Translations under genes and position numbers: made by a program
Source: Cryobacterium sp. GrIS_2_6
GTDB taxonomy: Bacteria; Actinomycetota; Actinomycetes; Actinomycetales; Microbacteriaceae
Direction of reading: 5' to 3'
Assembly: GCF_035984545.1 (NCBI RefSeq)
Contig: NZ_JAXCHP010000001.1
Coordinates: 496,001 to 560,000, forward strand
Length of the DNA: 64,000 nt
Shown here: positions 1-9,024 of the stretch, piece by piece
Layout: each line of letters opens with the position of its first letter
Numbering within the stretch: position 1 is the stretch's first letter
Notes under the pieces: model-generated
Seen by the model: only the letters and a program-made list of their open reading frames with translations
Databases searched by the model: none
What the model was told of the DNA's origin: nothing

Positions 1-752
1 GCGTATTTGGCCGCTGCGACCTGCTCGTCGTGATCGAGCTCTAGTTGCTTGCCGCGTAGCACTACCTTGCCCATCTTTCTCAATCTTCCAAGGTCCCGGC
101 TGACGCTTTCGCGAAGACGGCGATTCAGTGGCAGGGCAACGAGTATGCAGGCAAGGGCCGCGGCGAAGAACGCAGATTCTGCCGCGAAGGTCAGCTGCAC
201 GCCGATTTCCGAGATGGCGAAAGTGCTCCCACGGGCGAGAACAATGAACAGCATGAGAGCGAGCACGAGTGTGGCTACAAAGGTGATGGCAACGATGGTG
301 ATCTTGCGCACGATCTCCCTTCGGCTGATCGGAACCCAGGGTCGTTCGACGAGGGGACGTGCTTCTTCGTGTCGGAGGAGCGTTTGTCCCACGAGCAGTG
401 CGAGCGCGGTGAGCACGACCCCGGCTCCGATGAAGACGATCGGCAGCCAAGCAGGCGCGTGGGTGAGGAGCGCATAGAGAATGATCGCGACCGCTCCGAG
501 TGCCTCGAGCCCGAGCACTATCCCGAACCACCATCTGAAATACCGTCGACTCTCGCCCGTTTTCTTCACATCCCAATATGACGTGATTGAACCCAGGATG
601 AGCGGGCCGTAGATGAAAACACAGAGCGCACCGATCGCCAGCAACAGCAGGCCGCTCGAATCTGTTGGCGCTTGGACGAGGATCAGGAAGGTGCCGCCGA
701 TAATAAGGCCGGTTGCCACGAGCACCGACAAAATGTATGCGAGTACTTTCAT
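1..752 (-). CDS. Membrane protein, 3' end beyond the window
   Basis: The gene runs off the left edge, so only the first 250 codons are visible. The ATG ends at 752 and a GAAAGG ribosome-binding site lies about 9 bases upstream. The protein starts MKVLAYILSVLVATGL and has about six hydrophobic segments (roughly residues 4-25, 35-55, 80-100, 103-125, 147-170 and 188-206). A charged cytosolic tail follows (LRKMGKVVLRGKQLELDHDE). I recognise no family. An integral membrane role is inferred only from hydrophobicity. Confidence 0.75.
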   Translation of the reverse strand, partial: MKVLAYILSVLVATGLIIGGTFLILVQAPTDSSGLLLLAIGALCVFIYGPLILGSITSYWDVKKTGESRRYFRWWFGIVLGLEALGAVAIILYALLTHAPAWLPIVFIGAGVVLTALALLVGQTLLRHEEARPLVERPWVPISRREIVRKITIVAITFVATLVLALMLFIVLARGSTFAISEIGVQLTFAAESAFFAAALACILVALPLNRRLRESVSRDLGRLRKMGKVVLRGKQLELDHDEQVAAAKY

Positions 753-1097
753 GGTTGTACGCCTTTCGAGTCGGATCGTGATACTCACACTCAGCAGCCT
801 CGTAGTCAACCCGAAAATGGGGCCGCTCGAAAAATGTTGAATTCCGCCAATTTCGCCAAACGAGCACCGTTGTCTCAGTTTTGTACTTGGCCCACTTCAC
901 GCGTAGAAGGTTTTACCGCAGCAGCTCACACCTCTGGACTTGTCGGGGAATCGGCCGCCGCTCAGTCGTGGGTTAGCCGTCGCTGTACGGAATCCTGTTG
1001 ACCTGTACATTTTACCGGGTCCAGCAAACGCGCGCACGAAGGTGCGAAGTTCCTCACCGTGACCGAAACCGACCGGGGGTTGTCGTCCTTATCGGGT
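753..1097. other. Intergenic gap
   Basis: No reading frame here has the codon pattern of the flanking genes and no clear RNA element was recognised. It separates the start of the membrane protein gene from the stop of the interrupted sigma factor gene. Confidence 0.5.
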
Positions 1098-1839
1098 TTA
1101 GTCGTAGAGGTATTGTTCGAGTCGGGGTACGCGCAGGAGTGCGAGGGCGCGTTTTTCGATTTGTCTGACGCGTTCCCGGGTGACGCCCTGGACGGCTGCG
1201 ACCTGTTCGAGGGTGTGCGGCTCATTGCCGTCGAGTCCGAACCGGGCGGTCAAGATGGCCTGTTCCCGGGACGGCAGTCGGTGAAGGTGGAAGGAGATAT
1301 CGGCCCGGCGCAGGGTCAGGGTCGCGTATTCCTCGGGCTCGGGCAGGTCGCCGTCTTGGATGAGTTCGGAGATGTCCCCGACACCATCACCGATCGGCAT
1401 GTCCAGAGAGATGGGTTCGCGGTCGTAGCTGAGTAACCGGGACACGTCCTGGGCCGTGAGAAGGGTGGCAGCTGCTAGTTCCTGGATGGTTGGTTCCCGA
1501 TCGAGGGAAATCATAAGGTCGCGGCGGATTAGCTTGATTTTGTTGAGCTTTTCCGCGGTGTGCACGGGGATGCGGATCATGCGGGACTTGTCGGCTATGC
1601 CGCGGTGGATTGCTTGGCGGATCCACCAGGTGGCGTAGGTGGAAAACTTGTAGCCTGTCATGAAGTCGTACTTTTCTACCGCGCGGACGAGGCCGATGTT
1701 CCCGTCCTGGACGAGGTCCATTATCGGTGAGTATTCGAGTCTCTGAGCCCCACCCGATCGTGCGGTTGAGCCCCACTGGTCGTGCGGAAGAGCACCAGTG
1801 GTGGTGTGGCTCAGCACCACTGGTGCTCCCCGTCACGGA

Positions 1840-2589
1840 TTACGCGGTTGCGAGGGCGGTTTGTTCCCTCATGTTGTAGGTGCCGGTGTCGACCCAGGTG
1901 GTGTTGTGGATGATGCGGTCCATGATGGCGTCGGCGTGGACGCTGGCGCCGAGGCGTTGGTGCCAGTCCTTCTGTTGATACTGGGTGCAGAACACTGTTG
2001 ATGTCTCGCCGTAGCGGCGCTCCATCAGCTCCAGCAGCATTGTCCGCATCGATTCCGTCGGCTTATCGAGCAGCCACTCGTCGATGACCAGCAGCGTGAA
2101 CGCGGCATATTTGCGGAGGAACTTGCCCGCCCCGCCCGGGGCGTCTTGCGCGGCGACCCAGGCTTCCTCGAGGTCGGGCATGCGGACGTAGTGGGCGCGG
2201 ATGCGCTGTTCGCAGGCCCGTTTGGCGATCGCGCATCCCAGATACGACTTCCCCGACCCGGTAAAGCCCTGGAAGACGACGTTCTGCTGCCGGGTGACGA
2301 ACGAGCAGGTCCCGAGCTGGGTCAGCACCTGCCGGTTGAGGCCGCGCTCGTCGAGCAGGTCGATGCGCCGCAGATCCGCGTTCGGGTAACGCAGTCCCGC
2401 CCGCCGGATCAGCCCGTCGACCTTGGAATGCATGAAGCTCGAGTAGGCGTCGTCGACGGCCAGCCGGACCCGTTCCTCGAAGGTCAGGCTGATCGAGAGA
2501 ATCTCGTCCTGGAGGTCGATGGCCTCCAGCAGCTCGCCGGCGTTCATCTCGCGGAGCTTGCGTTTAGTCTCCCCGTCCAGCGCGCTCAA
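1840..2589 (-). CDS. istB: IS21 transposition helper ATPase IstB
   Basis: This is a 249-residue AAA+ helper protein that works with IstA to select targets and stimulate insertion. The Walker A segment reads GFTGSGKSYLG, Walker B TLLVIDEW, and the C-terminal helicase-like end is ADAIMDRIIHNT. I place the start at a TTG whose TTGA overlaps the istA stop, with GGAGGGAA just upstream; this gives SALDGETKRKLREMNAGELL, the usual IstB beginning. The frame stays open further upstream but that part is only a shadow of istA. It appears intact. Confidence 0.9.
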   Translation of the reverse strand: MSALDGETKRKLREMNAGELLEAIDLQDEILSISLTFEERVRLAVDDAYSSFMHSKVDGLIRRAGLRYPNADLRRIDLLDERGLNRQVLTQLGTCSFVTRQQNVVFQGFTGSGKSYLGCAIAKRACEQRIRAHYVRMPDLEEAWVAAQDAPGGAGKFLRKYAAFTLLVIDEWLLDKPTESMRTMLLELMERRYGETSTVFCTQYQQKDWHQRLGASVHADAIMDRIIHNTTWVDTGTYNMREQTALATA

Positions 2590-4136
2590 CGGTTCCCTCC
2601 GGCGTAGTAGGCGCTGCCGCGGACATACCCGCCATCGTCCGGTTCCGGTTCCGGAACTTGTCCGGTTTTGTCTTGCCCGGTGTCGAGGATCGGCCGCAAA
2701 TGCGCGTAGCGCGGGGAGCGGACCGGCCCCCGCAGCGCGAGTGCGCAGGCGGCCTCGACCCGGGCCGGAGGGAACCGGCGCGACAGTTTCAGCACGGCCA
2801 GCGCGGCGTCGAAGCCGGCCTCGTCGATGAAGACGGTCTCGAAGATCTTGGCCGTCACGGTGACGGTTGCCGGCCCGATCCGCGCGGCCCATTCCTCGAT
2901 CCGGGCTCGGTCCCAGGCCTGGAAGCTGCGCCCCTCGGGCAAGTCCGCATCGTTCGTCCGATACTGGTTCGTCGTCGTGACCGGCAGCAGCAAATGGCTG
3001 GCCAGACGCTCGTCGCGCCGATAGACCTCCAGCATCGTCTCGGTGACACGAAGGTCTACCAGCGCGCCGATGTGGCTGAAAGGGACGGAGTAGAAATTCT
3101 TGGCCCAGACCACGTGGGCGTTGGCGTTGACCTTTCGTTTATAGGACCACGTGCTGATCTCGAACGGTGCCGCTGGCAGCGCCTGCAACAGAGGTTTCTC
3201 CTCGGTGGTGAACACGCTGAGGCGGGACCCGACGCGTTTCTGGAACGGCTCCCGGTTGTAGGCATCCATCTGTTCCCGGATTCGCAGGCGCAACTGCGCC
3301 AGCGAGGTGAACGTCTCCTTCCTCAAACCGGCGATGACCCAGGTCGCGACATGGGCCACCGTGTTCTCAGTGCTACTTTTGTCGCGCGGGTGCCGAACTC
3401 TGCCGGGGAGCACCGCGGCCGAGTAGTGCGCAGCCATCTCCCGGTAGGCATCGTTCAAAACGACCTCCCCTTCCTTCGGGTGGGAGATCACCCCTGTCTT
3501 CAAGTTGTCGGGCACCAGGCGTGGGACGCTGCCGCCGAAGAACGCGAACATTGCAGTGTGGGCGCGCAGCCACGACTCCTGCCGCATATCCAGGGTGGCT
3601 TCCACGAACGCATAGCGGCTGAACGGCAGGCACGCGACGAACAAATACACCTTCGACATCTCGCCCGACGTCGGATCGAGTAGTTGCATTGTGGGCCCGG
3701 ACCAGTCGACCTCGATGCTACGGCCGGCTTTGTGGCCGACCCGCGACGTCGCCCCCGAGACAGCGGCGTGCTCGCCATAGAGGCGGCAGAAGCGGTCGTA
3801 GCTCATCGTCGCCTGCGCCATCGATGAGGCGTCTACATACTCCTGGTGCAACAGCTTCAACGTCACCCCGACCCTGGCCAACTCCGTATGCACCCGCGCC
3901 CAGTCCGGCTGCGCGAACACACTCTCGTGGACGCCGCGGCCGGGGAACAACGTCGAATACACCTTGGCCTCCGACAACTCGGCGACGTCGTCCCAGTCGA
4001 GCCCGAGCCGCTCTGCTGCATCGAGCACAGCTCGAATGCTGTGCCGGGACATTCCCTGGGCGGACTCGATAGCCCGTCGCGACAAGCCCTGATTACGCAG
4101 CTGCAGGATCTGCTTCGCTTTGATCTTCCGTACCAT
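2586..4136 (-). CDS. istA: IS21 transposase IstA
   Basis: This is a 516-residue DDE transposase. The N-terminal helix-turn-helix is MVRKIKAKQILQLRNQGLSR; the catalytic core includes RSIEVDWSGPTM (first Asp) and PDNLKTGVI (second Asp region), followed by the C-terminal beta-barrel with the NFYSVPF motif. The ATG at 4136 is preferred over an upstream codon because it gives the family-typical N-terminus. It overlaps istB by 4 bases, so the two are translationally coupled. No internal stop is seen. Confidence 0.92.
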   Translation of the reverse strand: MVRKIKAKQILQLRNQGLSRRAIESAQGMSRHSIRAVLDAAERLGLDWDDVAELSEAKVYSTLFPGRGVHESVFAQPDWARVHTELARVGVTLKLLHQEYVDASSMAQATMSYDRFCRLYGEHAAVSGATSRVGHKAGRSIEVDWSGPTMQLLDPTSGEMSKVYLFVACLPFSRYAFVEATLDMRQESWLRAHTAMFAFFGGSVPRLVPDNLKTGVISHPKEGEVVLNDAYREMAAHYSAAVLPGRVRHPRDKSSTENTVAHVATWVIAGLRKETFTSLAQLRLRIREQMDAYNREPFQKRVGSRLSVFTTEEKPLLQALPAAPFEISTWSYKRKVNANAHVVWAKNFYSVPFSHIGALVDLRVTETMLEVYRRDERLASHLLLPVTTTNQYRTNDADLPEGRSFQAWDRARIEEWAARIGPATVTVTAKIFETVFIDEAGFDAALAVLKLSRRFPPARVEAACALALRGPVRSPRYAHLRPILDTGQDKTGQVPEPEPDDGGYVRGSAYYAGGNR

Positions 4137-4640
4137 TGCCGGTACTCCTTCCACCGTGTGGCGCTCACACGGTGGAAGGAGCTTTTCAGGTGGGGCTCAA
4201 CCACGCCGGTAGTGGGGCTGAACGATACAAATCACGCATCTGAACAGTGGGACTCACTCGCACCACAGGTGGTGCCCATCGAAGCCAATATTCAATCGGC
4301 ACCCCGCGGCCGGAGTAGTGCTTGGCGATGCTGACGACGAGGCGCAAGTTGGCTTCGATGAAGTGGTTCTTCGCCCGGCCGCCGTCGTGGGCGAGCCAGG
4401 AGAGTTCCCGGGAAAGCTCGTGGTCGTCGACCCCGTGCGCGAGTTTTTCGGCGGCGAACAGTCCGACTTCGATCTGCTTGGCGAGGTTGACCTCGTCCTC
4501 GGCGCTCAGGAGCGGGCCCTTGCCGATACGGCGCAGATAATCACCGAAAGCATCCGTGGCCTCGCGCGTATAGCGCCCGGCGACCGCCGGGCGAACAAGC
4601 GAGACTGGGGAGGTGGTCGTCGGGGCTTGGGTTTCGGCGC

Positions 4641-4883
4641 TCATTCCGTTGCCGCCCCGGCGATACTCTCCACCGCTCGGGCCAGGGTGGACATGGCACG
4701 GCATTCTAGAGGCCTGATGAGATTCGTTGCCTCGAAGGTATTCCCGACGTGTTGAATGTAGCCGAGGATAACGGAGGCTGGCTCATCCCCGTCTCGCTGA
4801 CCTCGTACTTGCCAGGTCGTCGCGGAAACGGCGACTAAGCTAACGCTGTCGGGCTGACGTGAAGCTAGGACATGTTCGGGCAT
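4641..4883 (-). CDS. Small hypothetical protein preceding the sigma gene
   Basis: This encodes 80 residues beginning MPEHVLASRQPDSVSLVAVS, with a strong GGAGG site five bases upstream of the ATG. Its stop overlaps the sigma factor start (ATGA), so the two were one translationally coupled unit. Mixed polarity and no membrane segment or signal peptide suggest a small cytosolic protein. I do not recognise the family. A role linked to the sigma factor is only an inference from position, and the IS21 insertion downstream leaves it orphaned. Confidence 0.6.
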   Translation of the reverse strand: MPEHVLASRQPDSVSLVAVSATTWQVRGQRDGDEPASVILGYIQHVGNTFEATNLIRPLECRAMSTLARAVESIAGAATE

Positions 4884-5916
4884 GAACGCCTCCAAATCAC
4901 AATGGGACGTTCAGTACACATGCTGAAAAGAGAACTCTCAAGAGGGTTGACGCACCCCTGCGCACCCCTGTATGGGGGCGTCCAACCGTCGCTGTGTCAA
5001 GTCGCGATGAGTTGGAAAGAAGCCCCTCGTTGGTCAGCCGTGAGGTCGTCTGGGACCGACGGCCGCGGCAAAAACGACATGCTCCTCGAACGGTGCAGGT
5101 CCTACGAACCTGCTGACACTTGGGCGATGAAAGCGTGCCGACGCACGGTTTCGGATGGAGTGTTTAGACCTTGATGCATGCAGGGTCGTGATGATGTTCA
5201 GCGTCAGTTGTTTGATACCGGGGCGTTCGCGAAATTCGCACGCAGAAGAAAGCTACTGATGGATAGAGCCTGCGCTCACGAGAGGGTCAGCAGCGCACTG
5301 GCCCTGACCCCGTGGAGTGGACAGGTTGGACGGACCGTGATGAGGCGATGGTCGACTGGTTTCTAGTCGTGGCGGAAATGGATGCAATCCTGTGAGTACT
5401 TGGGGCACCACGGCGCGGGGGAGCGGTTCGACTCAGGCTGCGGAGCCCTGACCGGCCTTGGCGAGTTCACGCCTCGATCACACAGCGTCTGTCTCGGCGG
5501 TCCTATTTGGGACTGCGGCGCCGTCGGCGAAGGCAGCGAAGGCAGGGTTCACGCCCACGAGGGATTGGGCTGTAAGTGCCGGGGGTTGCTGCCAGGCTCT
5601 CGAGCTGCGCGAGGATCCAGACCAGCGCCAGCTAGGAAACGTCCACATTGGCCCCATCGGGCTGGCCACGTTGACGTCGCCAAGCAATCAGTGAGCGAGG
5701 CCGCCGCCGTACACCCGGAACTCCTACGGAAAGCGAGCGAGTTCTGAGTAGACCACCCCGGCCGGTCCAGATTCGTGAAACAAGAAGAGCGCTAGGCTCT
5801 GGGCGTCGAACGGGCGGCTGAAACGAATCCGTGCTGGCGATCTCAGAGAGCGCAGTTGTTTCACGAGGCTGTCCTGTCGTTTGGTGGGGTGTTGCTAGGT
5901 CTATAGCGCCCGGCGT
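4884..5916. other. Long gap without a clear gene
   Basis: About 1 kb with several short frames, none with convincing codon bias or a ribosome-binding site. A frame starting at 5178 (MQGRDDVQRQLF) faintly resembles the start of IS1182-type transposases and soon decays. The stretch is probably old debris. Confidence 0.4.
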
Positions 5917-6828
5917 CTAACAACTCCCGCTTGAGAGCTGCGGTCCGGCATCCGACCAGATGATTTCTTCGATGTACGCCTGTCGCACGGTGCGGGTTGC
6001 ATCCCATGCGTGGTACGCAATGTCGATCTCTCCGGCGGGGCCGGTGACGAGCGAATTGTGCCCGGGCCCAGCGAGTCCCGTAAGCGCAGTGCTGAGAACG
6101 TCTGGTTCTGATCGCGCGTCGTGGTGCCACGGACCGAGTGGGTGCTCGGCGCGCGCGAAGGAGACGCCGTAGTTGTCGCCCTCCCAGGACCCGCCCGAGA
6201 AAAACATGAAGTATTCGCCTCCGTGTCTAATGACGGATGGGCCCTCCAGAGTGTGCCAATTGAGCTTGGTGCCGTAGATCGCTCGGTGGTGTTCGTAGAT
6301 CTGCCAGTCAGCGTCGGGCTCCAATGCCGTATGCACCTCAGCCAACTCCGTCATCGAGCGCATCCGGGCGACGGCCAGCTGCGTTCCTGGCCGGGAAGCG
6401 CCCGGCCTATCGCGCGCGAAGAACAGATACCAGGCACCGTCCGCGTCCCGGAACGGGTGCGCGTCAATCCCGAACGGTTCATCGGGGGTGAGATTCACGC
6501 CAAGGTCGGTGAACGGCCCGAGCGCCGTCTCTGACCGGGCGACACGAATGTGGTGGCCCTCAATGCCTCGGCCGACGGAGTAATACATCCAATAGACACC
6601 ACCGTCGAACGCCACCTCTGGGGCCCAGAAGTCAGATCCAAAGTTGGCGGCGATCGGTGTCAGGGCGGGCGGTGCCGCCGTCCAGTCGACAAGGTCGGGG
6701 GAGGTCATGACCGCGAAGACCCCGGAAACGTCATCGGCGAGGGGATCCGTTCCATAGGCTACGTACCCGTCGTCGGTCCGCAGCACGAATGGGTCGGCGA
6801 AGTAGCGCGGGTGAACCGGCTCACGCAT
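5917..6828 (-). CDS. GH43-family glycoside hydrolase
   Basis: This encodes a 303-residue five-bladed beta-propeller hydrolase, probably a cytosolic beta-xylosidase or alpha-L-arabinofuranosidase, as no signal peptide is seen. GH43 hallmarks are the catalytic base in YFADPFVLR (Asp12), DFWAPEV, the pKa-modulating Asp in GIDAHPFRD, and the general acid in TLEGPSVIRHGG. It is the last gene of the sugar operon and its ATG overlaps the GH1-like gene end by 8 bases. The frame is open upstream into the previous gene, but that part is only antiparallel coding shadow. Substrate is inferred from the family; oligosaccharides imported by the adjacent transporter are the likely source. Confidence 0.88.
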   Translation of the reverse strand: MREPVHPRYFADPFVLRTDDGYVAYGTDPLADDVSGVFAVMTSPDLVDWTAAPPALTPIAANFGSDFWAPEVAFDGGVYWMYYSVGRGIEGHHIRVARSETALGPFTDLGVNLTPDEPFGIDAHPFRDADGAWYLFFARDRPGASRPGTQLAVARMRSMTELAEVHTALEPDADWQIYEHHRAIYGTKLNWHTLEGPSVIRHGGEYFMFFSGGSWEGDNYGVSFARAEHPLGPWHHDARSEPDVLSTALTGLAGPGHNSLVTGPAGEIDIAYHAWDATRTVRQAYIEEIIWSDAGPQLSSGSC

Positions 6829-8164
6829 GGATCGCTCTGAGGTCTGTTGCCATCCCCGAGGCGAGTGCGCTGTAGCGAGCGCTGACCGGAGTCTCTGCCC
6901 GATCCAGCGAACCATCTGCATTCTCGTCGAGCCGAAGAATGCCCATTCTCCGCAAGTACGAGGTCTTGGGCACGCTCGCTGAGGCCTCCGTGCCTTCATC
7001 GGAGATCTGCTGACGCTGCTCCAGGAGGCTCGCGTCGACATCGAATTCTTCAACGTTCCGGCCGCCGGACGCGTAAGACCAGTCGACGAAGTCCATAAAG
7101 GGCCACCAGGTGTACCCGCGAATGTCGATGCCATGAGTGCGGAGTTTGTCGACGACCAGCAAAGAGTCTTCGAGCCACTGTCTACGGACATCGTCGGTGC
7201 CTTCGATGCTCGTCTCGGTGATCACGATGGGCAGAGCGTACCGTTCCCAGAATGTTTCCAGGCAGCGTTCGAGACCACTCGACCACTCGTTGATCGCGCG
7301 TTGACGCACGGCCTTATCGGCTCGGTAGAGGTGCCGTGGGCTCAGGTCTGGGTAATAATTGAGGCCGAGGATGTCTGGGGAAACCGCTCGGTCTCGCAGT
7401 CGTCGGAGTACACCCGGCTCGGCGCCGTGGTCCACTAGCCATCCCCACATCGGATGATTTTCGTCGACCGTCCCAACGAGAAGGTCCGTTGGCAGGAGTG
7501 AAAGCTGCGCGAGTTCCGTCACATCGTCCGCGAGTGAGGCGTCGTCTGTCGAGTAGAGCGATGCCGCCTCGACGTGGACGATGACAGCATGGGGGTTCGC
7601 TCGTCGGATGGCCTCGACGCTGAGTTGTATTCCGTCGACGATGGCAAGGACAATGCGTGTCCAGCCTTCCCATCCGACAAGCGCCGGCGGCCAGACGCCG
7701 CGGAGCCCGCAGAAAGATGCCGTCGTCATGGGCTCGTTGAGGGGGGTGATGTGATCGACTCGTCCGGCAAACCGTTCTGCGAACGCGGATGCGAAGTCGG
7801 CGATCGTCTGGGGATAGCGAGAATCGTCAAAGGAATCCTCCAGCCATGTTGGCGTTCCGTAATGCACAAGGTCGGCCACAACTGTGAGTCCGAGCTCGTC
7901 GACGGCGTAGTCGATTCTCTCGTCCAGTTCGCTCCAGTCGAAAAGATCGGGGGCGACGTGCACCCGGGGCCAGCTGATCCCGTAACGCACCGAACTCGCT
8001 CCGTGCTCTTTCGCAGCTAAGAGATCTTCACGCCACAGCAAGTCGTGGTCAGTGAGCTCGTGCTCGTCCAGCGGCATCATGTCGAATTTCTCGGGAGGGT
8101 ACACACACGTGTCCTCGATTCCGAGGAGAAACCGGAATTCGCCTTTGGTGAAGAATGCATCCAT
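6821..8164 (-). CDS. GH1-like clan GH-A glycosidase
   Basis: This 447-residue TIM-barrel glycosidase matches the GH1 beta-glucosidase pattern. The acid/base Glu lies in TPLNEPMTTAS (Glu144) and the nucleophile in PIVITETSI (Glu317); SVRYGISWPRV and DILGLNYYP are further family features. It lacks the full GH1 C-terminal block, so a related clan GH-A family is possible. The ATG overlaps the upstream permease stop as TAATG, so it is co-translated with the transporter. No signal peptide is visible, so it should act on imported saccharides together with the GH43 enzyme. Confidence 0.85.
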   Translation of the reverse strand: MDAFFTKGEFRFLLGIEDTCVYPPEKFDMMPLDEHELTDHDLLWREDLLAAKEHGASSVRYGISWPRVHVAPDLFDWSELDERIDYAVDELGLTVVADLVHYGTPTWLEDSFDDSRYPQTIADFASAFAERFAGRVDHITPLNEPMTTASFCGLRGVWPPALVGWEGWTRIVLAIVDGIQLSVEAIRRANPHAVIVHVEAASLYSTDDASLADDVTELAQLSLLPTDLLVGTVDENHPMWGWLVDHGAEPGVLRRLRDRAVSPDILGLNYYPDLSPRHLYRADKAVRQRAINEWSSGLERCLETFWERYALPIVITETSIEGTDDVRRQWLEDSLLVVDKLRTHGIDIRGYTWWPFMDFVDWSYASGGRNVEEFDVDASLLEQRQQISDEGTEASASVPKTSYLRRMGILRLDENADGSLDRAETPVSARYSALASGMATDLRAIHA

Positions 8165-9024
8165 TATTTGAGTCCCGTCGTCGCGATACCGGCCACAAAG
8201 TATTTCTGGGCCAGGAAGAAGGCCACGGCAAGCGGCAGCAAAGAGATGACCGCGCCCGCCAGCAACACCGCGTGATCGGTCACGTGTGCTCCACCGAACA
8301 AGGTCAGTCCAGCCGGAAGCGTGAGCATGTCGGGAGAGCTTGTGACAACAAGCGGCCACAGCAGGTCGTTCCACAGGTTCATGAAGTTCAGCAACGCGAC
8401 GGTGGCGATGGCGGGCTTGGCCAGCGGCATGATGACCTGCCAGTAGATGCGCAGGTGTGATGCACCGTCGATGCGCGCCGCTTCATCAAGTTCGGGAGGG
8501 ATGCTGATAAAGAACTGGCGGAACAGGAAGATGCCGAATGCGCTCGTTGCGCGCGGGATAATGAGGCCCTGGTAGGTGTCCAACCAGTTCAGGTGGAACA
8601 GCTCGATGAACACTGGGATCAGAGTGACTTGAAAAGGGATCATGAGCGTCGCGATGACGAGCCAGAATGCGATCGACCGCCCACGGAAGGGTACCCGGGC
8701 GAGCACGTAGGCGCACATCGAGTCGAAGAGGACTGTAAGGACGGTCGTGACTCCGGCGAAAATGAGAGAGTTCGCAAGCAGGCGGACGAACGGCAGCTGC
8801 TCCCAGACCCCGATGTAGCCGTGGAGTGTGGGGGCGGACGGTAGCAGCGATGCCGGGTTCGCATAGAGGTCCGTTTCGCTGCGAAAAGACGCGGCGACCA
8901 TCCAGATGAACGGAACGAGGGCCAGGACGAGCCCGATGGCAACGAGCGCCCATCGGATAGCCGCGGCCACGGTCACTGGGTGGGTGCGGAGCCGGGACGG
9001 GCGCCGGTGAATGCTAGTCGACAT
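8164..9024 (-). CDS. Carbohydrate ABC transporter permease (MalG type)
   Basis: This is a 286-residue inner-membrane permease of the CUT1 sugar transporter group, with six predicted membrane segments. The EAA loop that docks the ATPase is ELDEAARIDGASHLRIYW. The start MSTSIHRRPSRLRTHP overlaps the upstream permease by 11 bases. No ATPase gene lies in the operon, so a shared MsiK-type ATPase encoded elsewhere is expected, as is common in actinobacteria. Confidence 0.93.
   Translation of the reverse strand: MSTSIHRRPSRLRTHPVTVAAAIRWALVAIGLVLALVPFIWMVAASFRSETDLYANPASLLPSAPTLHGYIGVWEQLPFVRLLANSLIFAGVTTVLTVLFDSMCAYVLARVPFRGRSIAFWLVIATLMIPFQVTLIPVFIELFHLNWLDTYQGLIIPRATSAFGIFLFRQFFISIPPELDEAARIDGASHLRIYWQVIMPLAKPAIATVALLNFMNLWNDLLWPLVVTSSPDMLTLPAGLTLFGGAHVTDHAVLLAGAVISLLPLAVAFFLAQKYFVAGIATTGLK

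Larger units (their letters stand above)
1728..4294 (-). mobile_element. IS21-family element 1 (inserted in sigma gene)
   Basis: The element is 2567 bp. Its ends are TGAGTATTCGA (left) and, read inward from the right, TGAATATTGGC; both start with TG as IS21 ends do. A 5-bp target duplication, ATCGG, flanks it at 1723-1727 and 4295-4299. Subterminal repeats of the type TGAGCCCCAC recur near both ends (about 1748-1780 and, inverted, 4190-4215), as expected for multiple transposase-binding sites. It carries istA and istB in the usual overlapping order. The clean duplication and intact genes suggest a recent insertion. Confidence 0.9.
1098..4644 (-). pseudogene. Group 2 sigma-70 factor, split by IS21 insertion
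   Basis: This is a primary-like RNA polymerase sigma factor gene cut in two. The 5' part (4644 down to 4295) encodes region 1.2 (FGDYLRRIGKGPLLSAEDEV) and the start of region 2 (NLRLVVSIAKHYSGRGVP). The 3' part (1722 down to 1098) continues with [20 protein letters not shown], the region 2.4 segment [10 protein letters not shown], region 3, and the region 4.2 helix-turn-helix ([20 protein letters not shown]). Removing the IS and one target copy restores 975 bases, exactly 324 codons plus stop, through the family-typical [14 protein letters not shown]. The start MSAETQAP is chosen because it overlaps the upstream gene's stop as ATGA. The size resembles group 2 factors (SigB/HrdD type). The interrupted gene should give no complete factor. 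Confidence 0.9.

Noticed and set aside
2658..3683. Long open frame on the plus strand opposite istA
   Set aside because: It mirrors the codon bias of the transposase gene and has no domain or ribosome-binding site.
1732..4293. TATTC as the target duplication of IS21 element 1
   Set aside because: TATTC occurs near both borders and also gives an open join, but it would leave five extra residues (IEYSP) in a highly conserved part of the sigma factor. Using ATCGG gives the family-typical GRGVPIMDL and ends that start with TG.
5178..5366. Possible IS1182 transposase N-terminal remnant
   Set aside because: Only about 12 residues (MQGRDDVQRQLF) look similar. The rest does not match and no ends were found.
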